A stretch of 30,293 nucleotides of DNA. It comes from an uncultured Collinsella sp. (lineage in GTDB: Bacteria; Actinomycetota; Coriobacteriia; Coriobacteriales; Coriobacteriaceae). Positions 1-7,334 of this stretch are shown here, piece by piece. The notes beneath the pieces are model-generated. The model did no database searches. It was not told the DNA's origin and worked only from the letters and a program-made list of their open reading frames with translations. The stretch spans positions 1-30,293 of the forward strand of contig CATYZE010000030.1 in the NCBI GenBank assembly GCA_958415525.1, given 5' to 3'. Made by a program: the position numbers and the translations under genes. Within the stretch, counting starts at the first letter, position 1; each line of letters opens with the position of its first letter.

Positions 1-56
1 GCTCACGACGGAGAGCACATTAAGTGCTCTCCTGTTCGTGCGGAACTCGCGACAAC
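1..56. repeat. Dispersed hairpin repeat, copy 1 (left side cut by window edge)
   Basis: A perfect 9-bp stem (GGAGAGCAC at 10-18 with GTGCTCTCC at 24-32) closes on the loop ATTAA. It is followed by the flank CGTGCGGAACTCGCGACAA, which also follows copy 2 near 17308. Copies 2 and 3 carry different but equally self-complementary stems and the same loop. There is no U-tract, so it does not look like a simple intrinsic terminator. It lies downstream of the 3' end of the phosphatase gene. The rest of 57-136 shows no gene. Confidence 0.8.
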
Positions 57-136
57 CTTAATATGTCTCAGGCCCGCCCCCTCCGCCGCACACTGGGAAC
101 GCCACGTTGATGTCTGCTTAACTCTGCTCGTTCAGG

Positions 137-763
137 CTAATGACTTTGTTGGGGGTCCACTATTTGCTGGAGGGTGAACTTACATTGCATTGGCTCGCCC
201 TCTGCTTGTGGCTTTGCCTCATCAAAATCGAAGATCATGATGGCGCAATTGGGGAGTTTTGTTGGGAGCTCGAAGCCCTCTGGAGCTGCAGCCTTGATGA
301 ATTGGCGGCTGGCGCTTCCGTGGCTTACTGCTAGGAGGGTTTCGATACCATCGGCGCCCATAAGATTGGTGAGGGTGCCTACCATGCGTTCTTGCAGCGC
401 GCGGCTTCCTTCTCCGCCAAAGGGGACCAAGTCCTCGCCCGGATCCCAGACGTCGGTGGGAAGGGCATCGTGGGGGCCTTCTTCGAAGGTGCCGTAGCTG
501 CGCTCAATGATGCCTTCGCAGGGCTCGGCTTCTGCATCAAGGCCGAGGAGTTCGGTTGCGACGAGACTTGCCGTGTCCATGGCTCGGCCTAGGGGCGAAG
601 AGACTACTTTGTCGGGGACAACGTCGTGGTCCTTGAGCCATGCGGCTGCCATTCCCGCTTGTTTGCGGCCCAGGTCGGTCAACGGAGAATCGCAGCGGCC
701 CTGGACCAGCTTTTTAACGTTGAATTCTGTCTGGCCGTGGCGGAGTAGATATAGACGCTTCAT
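137..763 (-). CDS. Histidine phosphatase family protein (phosphoglycerate-mutase-like)
   Basis: A 208-residue protein of the cofactor-dependent phosphoglycerate mutase / histidine phosphatase superfamily. The phosphohistidine motif LRHGQTEFN is at residues 7-15 with the nucleophile His9. A second catalytic His148 lies in AVSHGSASR, and acidic residues near 86-87 (GIIERSYG) fit the proton-donor position. The length is typical of the small GpmB/CobC-like branch. No signal peptide or membrane segment is seen, so it should be cytoplasmic. The start at 763 has the ribosome site GGGGAG just upstream. It follows the cation transporter gene by 39 nt on the same strand, so the two are probably co-transcribed. 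The substrate cannot be told from sequence: sugar phosphates, nucleotides or cobalamin intermediates are all possible for this family. Confidence 0.88.
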   Translation of the reverse strand: MKRLYLLRHGQTEFNVKKLVQGRCDSPLTDLGRKQAGMAAAWLKDHDVVPDKVVSSPLGRAMDTASLVATELLGLDAEAEPCEGIIERSYGTFEEGPHDALPTDVWDPGEDLVPFGGEGSRALQERMVGTLTNLMGADGIETLLAVSHGSASRQFIKAAAPEGFELPTKLPNCAIMIFDFDEAKPQAEGEPMQCKFTLQQIVDPQQSH

Positions 764-802
764 GCTCTCCCCTTCTGTATAACTTGCTTTACCGGCGCAG
801 CC

Positions 803-1963
803 CTACTCGTGGGCATGGCCGACATAGTCTTCGTCGATCGTGATCTTGGCAATCGACTTAGGATATTCGGATTCGACACGTTTCGCCAACGCGCGCTTTA
901 GGTCCTCGGCGTTCATCGCCAAATCCGAGGGTCGCACGCAGTCAAAAATCACATTGGTGTGCGTGGGGCCCGGAACACAGCGCAGGTCGTGGATCGAGAG
1001 GCGGCTATCGATCTCTTGAGCCATAGCGTTGATGCGCAGATGCATGCTCGCCACTTTGGGGTCGTCGGTCACGATGGGGTCGTAATGGAGCGTGACGATC
1101 ATACCGTCTTCGTTCCTAAACGACCGCTCGATGTTATCGAGCGTGTCGTGACTTTCCAGCGGGCTGGCCTCGGCTGCCATCTCGGCATGAGCGCTTGCGA
1201 ACTTCCTGCCCGGGCCGTAGTCGTGAACCGTCAGGTCGTGAACGCCCAAAACGCCGGGGTAGCTCATGATCTTGTCTCGAATGTGCTTGACCAGCTTAGG
1301 ATCGGGCGCCTGGCCCAAAAGCGGGCTCACCGTATCCTGGATGAGTTCAAAGCCGCTCCAGCCAATATAGGCGCCAACGGCAAGGCCAACCCATGCGTCA
1401 AGATTGATGTGCGTCACCTGCGAAACAATTGCGCACGCTAACACGGCGCCCGTGGCAAGGACATCGTTCTTGGAATCCTGAGCGGTCGCATGCAGCGTCT
1501 CGGACTCAATGCGATCGCCGAGCTTTTGGTTGAGGGCCGCCATCCACAGCTTAACGACCATCGAAAGCGCAAGGACTGCCACCAGGGCAAGCGAGAACTC
1601 GACAGGTTCGGGGTTGACAATTCGCTCCACCGACGACTTCACCAGCTCAACGCCAATAAGCAGCACGAGCGCCGCCACGACCAGTCCCGAGAGATACTCG
1701 TAGCGACCGTGACCGTAAGGATGCTCGGGGTCGGCCGGCTTGCTCGCCAGCCTGAAGCCCAGCACGCTCACGATATTCGAGCTGGCATCGGACAGGTTGT
1801 TCATGGCATCCGCCACGATCGAAACCGATCCCGACAGCACGCCAATTGCACCCTTCGCAGCGCATAGTGCCACATTGGCGAGAATACACACCACGCCCGT
1901 CAACGTGCCCACGAGCGCACGGTCGCCCTGCGCACGACGAACAATCCACTCGACCATCCTCAT
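803..1963 (-). CDS. Cation diffusion facilitator (CDF) family efflux transporter
   Basis: A 386-residue CDF transporter, expected to export divalent metals (Zn, Mn, Fe or Co) across the inner membrane in exchange for protons. About six hydrophobic segments fill residues 18-210. The metal-site signature ADAMNNLSDASSN is in the second segment, HPYGHGRYEYL follows it, and HATAQDSKNDVLA is in the fifth, matching the usual paired Asp/His positions. One conserved Asp position appears to be Asn in the first motif, so metal preference cannot be read off. The C-terminal half (about 215-386) is the cytoplasmic dimerisation domain and is longer than in compact members such as YiiP. A His-containing tail (VGHAHE) ends the protein. 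The start at 1963 is the outermost in-frame ATG near a purine-rich stretch; ATG at 1957 is an alternative. It is the first gene of a two-gene unit with the phosphatase. Confidence 0.9.
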   Translation of the reverse strand: MRMVEWIVRRAQGDRALVGTLTGVVCILANVALCAAKGAIGVLSGSVSIVADAMNNLSDASSNIVSVLGFRLASKPADPEHPYGHGRYEYLSGLVVAALVLLIGVELVKSSVERIVNPEPVEFSLALVAVLALSMVVKLWMAALNQKLGDRIESETLHATAQDSKNDVLATGAVLACAIVSQVTHINLDAWVGLAVGAYIGWSGFELIQDTVSPLLGQAPDPKLVKHIRDKIMSYPGVLGVHDLTVHDYGPGRKFASAHAEMAAEASPLESHDTLDNIERSFRNEDGMIVTLHYDPIVTDDPKVASMHLRINAMAQEIDSRLSIHDLRCVPGPTHTNVIFDCVRPSDLAMNAEDLKRALAKRVESEYPKSIAKITIDEDYVGHAHE

Positions 1964-2008
1964 CAGCCCCCACGGTACTACCTAATATCTATTGCTCAAA
2001 CGGATTGT

Positions 2009-2037
2009 AGTGTAGCCACTTTGTCCTCCAGATACAA
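2009..2037 (-). promoter_or_regulatory. Candidate sigma-70-type promoter for the CDF gene
   Basis: On the minus strand TTGTAT (2032-2037) and TACACT (2009-2014) are separated by 17 nt, about 45 nt upstream of the CDF start. The -35 box abuts the U-tract of the terminator at 2039-2068. Motif match only. Confidence 0.4.
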
Positions 2038-2068
2038 AAAGGCCGCAACCCACACGAGCCACGGCCTT
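2035..2068 (-). terminator. Intrinsic terminator at the end of the fab-acc-PTS operon
   Basis: On the minus strand AAGGCCG and CGGCCTT (2039-2045 with 2062-2068) form a stem with a 16-nt loop, followed by a T-run (complement of 2036-2040). It lies about 40 nt after the stop of the PTS EIIC gene. Confidence 0.7.
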
Positions 2069-2075
2069 GGAACAT

Positions 2076-2097
2076 GACAAAGGAATCGTCCTTTGTC
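2076..2097. repeat. Small perfect hairpin just after the PTS EIIC gene
   Basis: GACAAAGGA (2076-2084) pairs with TCCTTTGTC (2089-2097) around the loop ATCG. There is no U-tract next to it. The arm resembles the CCCTTTGTCACAT arm of the hairpin on the other side of the same gene (3336-3366), so the EIIC gene is bracketed by related short palindromes. Confidence 0.6.
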
Positions 2098-2105
2098 GCA
2101 CAGGT

Positions 2106-3320
2106 TTATGCGCTTACTTCAGCAGCGCTCGCCACTGTTTCGGACGAATCGGCTTCGTCTTCTGCCGCCCACCCCTTCGCCGGCACCACGCCAAAGCAGT
2201 AGCTCAGCGCCGCAGACACCGCAAATGCCACACCGCCGGCAACACAGCACCACAGCAGGTTCGAGATGCCGCCCGTGGCAAAGCCAATGACCATGAGGAC
2301 ATTCGTCATGCCGATGGTATAGGCCGTAACGTGGCCCACGGCTGCAACAAGGCCTCCGACGGCGCCGCCAATGGCCATGCACGTCAGGCACCTGCCATAT
2401 TTAAAGCCGCAACCGTACAGCGCCGGCTCGCTTACACCGCCAAGAACACCCGAGATTGAATAGCCCAGCATGAGCGCCTTCTCGTCCTTATCCGCAACGC
2501 GGAGCGACGCGCCAAAGGGCATGCCCCAAACGGCGAACGTTGCCATCGTCGCGGCGATCAGGATGCACGAATCCGTTCCCACACTCATAAACTGCGCATA
2601 GGCGAGCGATAGGACAACGTTGCTGACGCCCGCGATCTTTAGGAACTCCCAACCCGCGGCAAGCCCCATGAGCGTGAGCAGCGACACGACGCCACCGGAA
2701 TTGCCAAGCATAAACATAAGCTGGCCCAGCAGCATGCCCAGATAGCTGCCCGCCGGCGCCGTGATACACAGCGAAACCGGAACCATGACAAGCATGGTCG
2801 CAAACGGAACGAACGAAAACGCCATGGCCTTGGGGATAATGCGCTGAAAGAAACACTCCACTCGCCACAGCACGGGCACCGAGATGAGAACCGGAATAAC
2901 AGTCGTCGTGTAATCGTTGACCGGCGCGGGAACCAGACCATACACATAAGTCATCGATGCCCCCGCCGTCGATGCGGCATCGACAAGCTTAAGCAGATCG
3001 GGTGCAATCAATACGCCGCCCAGCATCATACCCAGCTGCTCCGAGCAACCGAGCTGGCGGGCGGCCGCCCAACCAAGATAAATGGGCAAAAAGTAGTAGC
3101 CGGCGTTGTAGAGCCAACTGTAGAACAGGCGATAGATTTCGGAATCGGCAGACCACAGGCCCAGCATGCCTTCGCCCATAATGACGGCGACGGTGCGGAA
3201 CAATGCCGCGCAGACAATAAACGGCAGAGCCGACATCATGCTTTTGGACAGATAGTCCACCACGGCCATGGCATTTGATGAAACCGTCGTTGTAAACGAG
3301 GTGTTAGAAACTTGTGGCAT
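2106..3320 (-). CDS. PTS EIIC membrane subunit, glucose/beta-glucoside superfamily, without IIA or IIB
   Basis: A 404-residue integral membrane protein with about ten hydrophobic segments. It matches the sugar-channel domain IIC of phosphoenolpyruvate-dependent PTS permeases (glucose superfamily, EIIC type). The diagnostic motif is GGVSEPALYGCG in the last third, corresponding to the G(I/V)TEPA(I/L)YG loop of beta-glucoside-type permeases. The N-terminal IIB domain and C-terminal IIA domain usual in BglF-like proteins (about 620 residues) are missing, and no such domain is encoded nearby, so the phosphoryl donor is unknown. The start at 3320 was chosen because the residues after it (MPQVSNTSF) begin a normal amphipathic N-terminus and the upstream in-frame part runs into accDA. 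GGGAAAGG upstream is an acceptable ribosome site; ATG at 3344 is an alternative. It begins 40 nt after accDA and may be read through from the fab operon. Confidence 0.82.
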   Translation of the reverse strand: MPQVSNTSFTTTVSSNAMAVVDYLSKSMMSALPFIVCAALFRTVAVIMGEGMLGLWSADSEIYRLFYSWLYNAGYYFLPIYLGWAAARQLGCSEQLGMMLGGVLIAPDLLKLVDAASTAGASMTYVYGLVPAPVNDYTTTVIPVLISVPVLWRVECFFQRIIPKAMAFSFVPFATMLVMVPVSLCITAPAGSYLGMLLGQLMFMLGNSGGVVSLLTLMGLAAGWEFLKIAGVSNVVLSLAYAQFMSVGTDSCILIAATMATFAVWGMPFGASLRVADKDEKALMLGYSISGVLGGVSEPALYGCGFKYGRCLTCMAIGGAVGGLVAAVGHVTAYTIGMTNVLMVIGFATGGISNLLWCCVAGGVAFAVSAALSYCFGVVPAKGWAAEDEADSSETVASAAEVSA

Positions 3321-3335
3321 GGAACGCCTTTCCCA

Positions 3336-3366
3336 ATGTGACATGCGGACTGTCCCTTTGTCACAT
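3336..3366. repeat. Inverted repeat over the accDA stop codon
   Basis: ATGTGACA (3336-3343) pairs with TGTCACAT (3359-3366). The right arm includes the TGA stop of accDA at 3361-3363, and the left arm lies in the leader of the EIIC gene. The inner part contains GACTGTCCCTTTGTCAC, similar to the hairpin at 2076-2097 and sharing AAGGGACAG with the 38-bp repeats at 17386 and 19336. Confidence 0.6.
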
Positions 3367-5085
3367 CGTGCGGTACTGACCGATTGCGCGGTACTTTTCG
3401 TAGCGGAGGTTTGTGAGGGTCGCGTCGTCGAGCTGCCCAAGCGTATCGAAGGCATCAAATGCCGAGGATATGACGGCACCGGCGATCTCCTCATGCGACA
3501 GGCCCCTATCGTCAACAATGCCGTCGATGATGCCGAGTGCCAACAGATCGGGGGCTGTGAGCTTCAGCGCCTCGGCGGCCTCATTCGCGCGCTCGGTATC
3601 CTTCCACAGGATCGACGCACAGGCCTCGGGGCTCACGACCGAATAGGCCGAGCTCGAGAGCATCAGGATGCGGTCGGCCACGGACAGCGCCAGAGCGCCA
3701 CCAGAGCCACCCTCGCCTGTCACAACCGAGACAATCGGCGTCTTAAGGACGCTCATCTCCATGAGATTCTGGGCAATCGCCTCGCCCTGGCCGCGCTCCT
3801 CGGCACCGATGCCGCAAAACGCGCCCGAAGTATCGACCAGGCACAGAACCGGTCGACCAAACTTTTCGGCCTGGCGCATCAGGCGACGCGCTTTGCGGTA
3901 GCCCTCGGGATGCGCCATGCCAAAGTTGCGGCGCATGCGCTCTTTGGTCGTGGTGCCGCGCTCGATGGCGATAACCGTCACGGGACGTCCGTCTTTCCAG
4001 CCAATGCCACCCACCACGGCGGCGTCGTCACCAAAGTAGCGGTCGCCGTGCAGCTCTACAAATCCGTCGAGACCCAACGAGATCATCTCGCCTGCCGTGG
4101 CGCGGTTCGCCGAGCGAGTCTGTTTGACGATTTCGAGCGCGCTTTTTGGTGCGGCCGAGCGCTTAAACAAGTGTCCCAGCTTTTTGCCGCGACGACCCGT
4201 ATGCACGATCTCATGCGGTGCCCCCAGGCCGGGCGCGTGCCCTTCGTGCAGCGCCAGCAGCTCGCCTACCGTGAGCGCAATCTCACCACGCGGAACAACG
4301 GCATCGCAAAAGCCGTGCTCCAGCAAAAACTCGGAACGCTGGAATCCCTTGGGCAGACGCTTGTGCATGTTCTGCTCGATCACGCGCGGGCCGGCAAATG
4401 CCGTCAGGGCATCGGGCTCGGCCAGGATAATGTCGCCCTCCATGGCGAAGCTCGCGGTTACACCTCCGGTCGTGGGATCGGTAAGCACCGTGATATACAG
4501 ACCGCCCGCCTCGCTGTGGCGCCTAACCGCCGCAGAAATCTTGGCCATCTGCATAAGCGAGGTCACGCCCTCTTGCATGCGCGCGCCGCCCGAAACGGTA
4601 AAGCCAACGACCGGAAGCCCCAACTCGGCCGCGCGCTCAAAGACACGACAGATCTTCTCGCCCACCACGGAGCCCATCGAGCCCATCATAAAGTTGGCAT
4701 CCATAAAGAAGAGCGCGGTATCGCAGCCGCAAATTTTGCCCCTGCCGCACACAACGGCATCGCGCTCGCCCGAACGCTCGCTCACGCTCTTAAGCTTGTC
4801 GGCATAACCGGGAAACGAGAGGAAGTCCTCTGACGCCAGATTGGCATCCCATTCCTCAAAGGTACCCGCGTCGACCGTCATGCGCATGCGCGCGCGACCG
4901 CTCACGCGAAAGTGTTTGCCGCAACGAGGGCAGACCTCGAGGTTGTCGTGCAGGCGCGCCTCATCGATCACACGGCGGCACTCCGGGCATTTGACAAACA
5001 CGTGGCGCGCGGGGAACTCGGCGCACGACTCGGTTATCGGCCCCTCAAGGACATTGACCGTCTTCGCTTTTCTATTCATCAGCAT
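3361..5085 (-). CDS. accDA: Fused acetyl-CoA carboxylase carboxyltransferase (AccD-AccA)
   Basis: A 574-residue fusion of both carboxyltransferase subunits, which move the carboxyl group from biotin on AccB to acetyl-CoA to give malonyl-CoA. The N-terminal part is AccD-like: a four-cysteine zinc ribbon (C33, C36, C52, C55) followed by a crotonase-fold domain to about residue 295, including GSVVGEKI and SGGARMQEG. The C-terminal part (about 315-574) is AccA-like, with ELHGDRYFGDD, HPEGYRKARR and TGEGGSGGALAL. The long N-terminal helices of free-standing AccA are shortened at the junction. In E. coli the subunits come from separate genes of about 300 residues each. The start at 5085 overlaps the accC stop by 14 nt; ATG at 5079 is also possible. 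The overlap suggests translational coupling with accC. No frameshift is visible. Confidence 0.93.
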   Translation of the reverse strand: MLMNRKAKTVNVLEGPITESCAEFPARHVFVKCPECRRVIDEARLHDNLEVCPRCGKHFRVSGRARMRMTVDAGTFEEWDANLASEDFLSFPGYADKLKSVSERSGERDAVVCGRGKICGCDTALFFMDANFMMGSMGSVVGEKICRVFERAAELGLPVVGFTVSGGARMQEGVTSLMQMAKISAAVRRHSEAGGLYITVLTDPTTGGVTASFAMEGDIILAEPDALTAFAGPRVIEQNMHKRLPKGFQRSEFLLEHGFCDAVVPRGEIALTVGELLALHEGHAPGLGAPHEIVHTGRRGKKLGHLFKRSAAPKSALEIVKQTRSANRATAGEMISLGLDGFVELHGDRYFGDDAAVVGGIGWKDGRPVTVIAIERGTTTKERMRRNFGMAHPEGYRKARRLMRQAEKFGRPVLCLVDTSGAFCGIGAEERGQGEAIAQNLMEMSVLKTPIVSVVTGEGGSGGALALSVADRILMLSSSAYSVVSPEACASILWKDTERANEAAEALKLTAPDLLALGIIDGIVDDRGLSHEEIAGAVISSAFDAFDTLGQLDDATLTNLRYEKYRAIGQYRTM

Positions 5086-6415
5086 AGAGATGCCCCATCA
5101 GATCGGTGTGATACATGCCCGACAAGAACTCGTCGTTTGCCAGCACGTCGAGCTGAAGCTCGCTATTTTCGCTCACGCCCTCAATCACGAGCTCGCCCAG
5201 GGCCGAGCGCATCTTGCGAATGGCACCGTCACGCGTGGGCGCGCACACGATGAGCTTGCCGAGCATGGAGTCGTAGTACGGCGGAACGTTCGCTCCGGTA
5301 AACATGGCGGAATCCCAGCGCACGCGCGGACCACCCGGCACACGCAACGCGGTGACCGTTCCGCATGACGGCAGAAAGTCCGGCGTTTCGGCATTGATGC
5401 GGCACTCCATGGCGTGGTTGCGCACCGGCATGTCCTCCTGCTCAAAGGGCAGAGGCTGGCCGGCAGCCACGCGCAGCTGCCACTTGACCAAGTCGGTATC
5501 GGTCACAAACTCCGTGACCGGATGCTCAACCTGCAAGCGCGTGTTCATTTCCATAAAGTAGAAATTACCGTCATCTGAGTACAAAAACTCAATGGTACCG
5601 GCGCCCTCATAGCCAACGGCACGAGCCAGGTCGCGCGCGGCCTTGTGCATGCGCGCGCGAATATCATCGCGTCCGTCGAGGCACGGCGCGGGGCTCTCCT
5701 CGATCAGCTTTTGGTTGCGGCGCTGCACCGAGCACTCGCGCTCGCCGAGCGAAAACACATGGCCCTGCTTATCGGCCATAATCTGCACCTCAACGTGGTG
5801 CGCCGGCGCGACGAACTTCTCCATGTAGCACTCGCCGTCGCCAAAAACGGCCTCGCCCTCGGCACGCGCCTCGATGAACGCCTTTGCCGCATCTTCCACG
5901 CGCTCGACCTTGCGAATGCCGCGACCGCCACCACCTGCACGCGCCTTAATAAGCACGGGGCAGCCAATGCGCTCGGCCTCGGCCGTCGCCTCCTCGGGGC
6001 TTTTGAGCAAATCGCAGCCCGGCACGATGGGCACGCCCGCCGCGGCAGCCGTTCTACGTGCGGCATCCTTGTCGCCCATGCTGTCGATGACCTCGGCCGA
6101 GGGACCAACAAACGCCAGACCGTACTTGTCGCAGTCGCGCACGAAGCTCGCCTTCTCGGAAAAGAAACCGTAGCCAGGATGGATCGCCTTTGCCCCCGAC
6201 TTCACGGCACAGGTGAGCACAGCATCGTCGTTGAGGTAGCTCTCGGCAAGACGCGGGCCGCCGATGCAATACGCCTCGTCGGCAAGCTGCACGTGTAGCG
6301 CGTCCGCATCGGCCGTGGAATATACGGCGACGGTCTTGATGCCCATATCGCGGCACGCGCGGATAACACGGACCGCAACTTCGCCGCGGTTGGCGATGAG
6401 CACTTTGTCGAACAT
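5072..6415 (-). CDS. accC: Biotin carboxylase subunit of acetyl-CoA carboxylase
   Basis: A 447-residue biotin carboxylase, the ATP-dependent enzyme that carboxylates the biotin on AccB using bicarbonate. The N-terminal biotin carboxylase domain starts directly with FDKVLIANRGEVAVRVIRAC. HPGYGFFSEKASF follows, then the ATP-grasp glycine loop ARAGGGGRGIRKV near residue 165 (usually ASGGGG or AAAGGGG, so slightly atypical). EYMEKF-like, HVEVQI and the active-site block EMNTRLQVEHPVTE near 285-300 are all present. The length matches E. coli AccC (449). ATG at 6415 was chosen over longer in-frame options because homology starts there and AAGGAAGG is just upstream. It sits 10 nt after fabZ and overlaps accDA. 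Confidence 0.95.
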   Translation of the reverse strand: MFDKVLIANRGEVAVRVIRACRDMGIKTVAVYSTADADALHVQLADEAYCIGGPRLAESYLNDDAVLTCAVKSGAKAIHPGYGFFSEKASFVRDCDKYGLAFVGPSAEVIDSMGDKDAARRTAAAAGVPIVPGCDLLKSPEEATAEAERIGCPVLIKARAGGGGRGIRKVERVEDAAKAFIEARAEGEAVFGDGECYMEKFVAPAHHVEVQIMADKQGHVFSLGERECSVQRRNQKLIEESPAPCLDGRDDIRARMHKAARDLARAVGYEGAGTIEFLYSDDGNFYFMEMNTRLQVEHPVTEFVTDTDLVKWQLRVAAGQPLPFEQEDMPVRNHAMECRINAETPDFLPSCGTVTALRVPGGPRVRWDSAMFTGANVPPYYDSMLGKLIVCAPTRDGAIRKMRSALGELVIEGVSENSELQLDVLANDEFLSGMYHTDLMGHLYADE

Positions 6416-6425
6416 GAAGCCTTCC

Positions 6426-6848
6426 TTAACTTTCGTGCATGAGTGCAAAAGACATATCGGCGCGGCAGCAAACCTCACCGTTGACGCTCGCGGTACCCGT
6501 CGCAAAGCGGAACGGCCCGCGCGCACGCGTGATGGAGCACACCAGATCCACCGTGTCGCCCGGGCGCACCGGACGCTTAAAGCGCACCTTGTCCAGACTC
6601 GTGTAGAACGGCGTCGCGCCGCGCGCCTCCTCATCGCCCATCAGCAGTACGCAGCAGTTCTGGGCGAGCATCTCGCACTGAATCACGCCGGGGACGACCG
6701 GGTTTCCCGGAAAATGCCCCTGCAAAAAGTACTCGTCGCCCGTAATCGTGATCTTGCCGTGGGCCTCGTCGCCCACCAGCTCGGCTTCGTCGAGCAAAAG
6801 CATCGGCTCGCGATGCGGCAACAGCTTCTTGAGCTCTTCTTTGTTCAT
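6426..6848 (-). CDS. fabZ: 3-hydroxyacyl-ACP dehydratase FabZ
   Basis: A 140-residue hot-dog-fold dehydratase that removes water from 3-hydroxyacyl-ACP to give trans-2-enoyl-ACP. The catalytic pair is His45 in GHFPGNPVVPGV and Glu59 in QCEMLAQ, as in FabZ. The N-terminal LLPHREPMLLLD block is also typical. ATG at 6848 is preferred over GTG at 6857 because the sequence AGGTGAT lies four bases before it. The GTG would directly abut the accB stop. FabZ is the only dehydratase in the cluster, and no FabA or FabM isomerase for unsaturated chains is present here. Confidence 0.94.
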   Translation of the reverse strand: MNKEELKKLLPHREPMLLLDEAELVGDEAHGKITITGDEYFLQGHFPGNPVVPGVIQCEMLAQNCCVLLMGDEEARGATPFYTSLDKVRFKRPVRPGDTVDLVCSITRARGPFRFATGTASVNGEVCCRADMSFALMHES

Positions 6849-6857
6849 GGATATCAC

Positions 6858-7331
6858 CTATCCGATCCTCATGAGGCAGCTGCCAAACTCCACGAGGTCG
6901 CCGTCGGCCACGCAGATCTCGAGCACCTCGCCATCCGCCTCTGCCGTCACCTCGTTGAGGACCTTCATGGCCTCGATGATGCAGAGGGTCTCGCCGGCCT
7001 TGACCTTGGAGCCCACGTGCACAAACGGCTCGTCGCCCGGCGCCGGGGCAGCATAGAAAACGCCGACCATGGGAGCGGTCACCTCGGTGCCCTTAGGCTC
7101 CGGCGCGGCGGCAGGTGTCTGCGCGGCGGGTTCCGGTGCGGCAGGCGCGACTGCGGGAGCTGCAACTGGAGCGGCCATGGCACTCGGCATGGGCATGGGC
7201 ACGGCAACCGGCTGCGCCGCACTCGCGCGCTCGAGCTCGACCGCGGTGCCATCGGGCTCCTCAACACGCACGCGCGTGAGGCCACGGTCCTCCATAACAT
7301 CGGCTATCTCGGCAAGTCTTTTGGAATCCAT
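6858..7331 (-). CDS. accB: Biotin carboxyl carrier protein of acetyl-CoA carboxylase
   Basis: A 157-residue BCCP that shuttles carboxyl-biotin between AccC and the carboxyltransferase. A short N-terminal helix region (1-35) leads into an Ala/Pro-rich flexible linker (about 38-80) and the biotinyl domain (83-157). The biotinylation site is Lys123 in EAMKVLNEV, where many family members have EAMKMMNEI. The FYAAPAPGDEPFV segment near 92-104 corresponds to the protruding thumb typical of acetyl-CoA carboxylase BCCPs. The gene starts 3 nt after the fabF stop, with GAGGAG inside the fabF end. Its likely modifying enzyme, BirA, is encoded by the divergent gene at the head of this operon. Confidence 0.95.
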   Translation of the reverse strand: MDSKRLAEIADVMEDRGLTRVRVEEPDGTAVELERASAAQPVAVPMPMPSAMAAPVAAPAVAPAAPEPAAQTPAAAPEPKGTEVTAPMVGVFYAAPAPGDEPFVHVGSKVKAGETLCIIEAMKVLNEVTAEADGEVLEICVADGDLVEFGSCLMRIG

Positions 7332-7334
7332 GCT

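Noticed and set aside
3321..3518. N-terminal extension of the PTS EIIC gene reaching into accDA
   Set aside because: The extension has no membrane or PTS features and would overlap the accDA coding region by more than 150 nt; the downstream ATG has a usable ribosome site.
3268..4833. Open frame of 521 codons antisense to accDA
   Set aside because: Overlaps a well-supported gene entirely and shows no recognisable motif.
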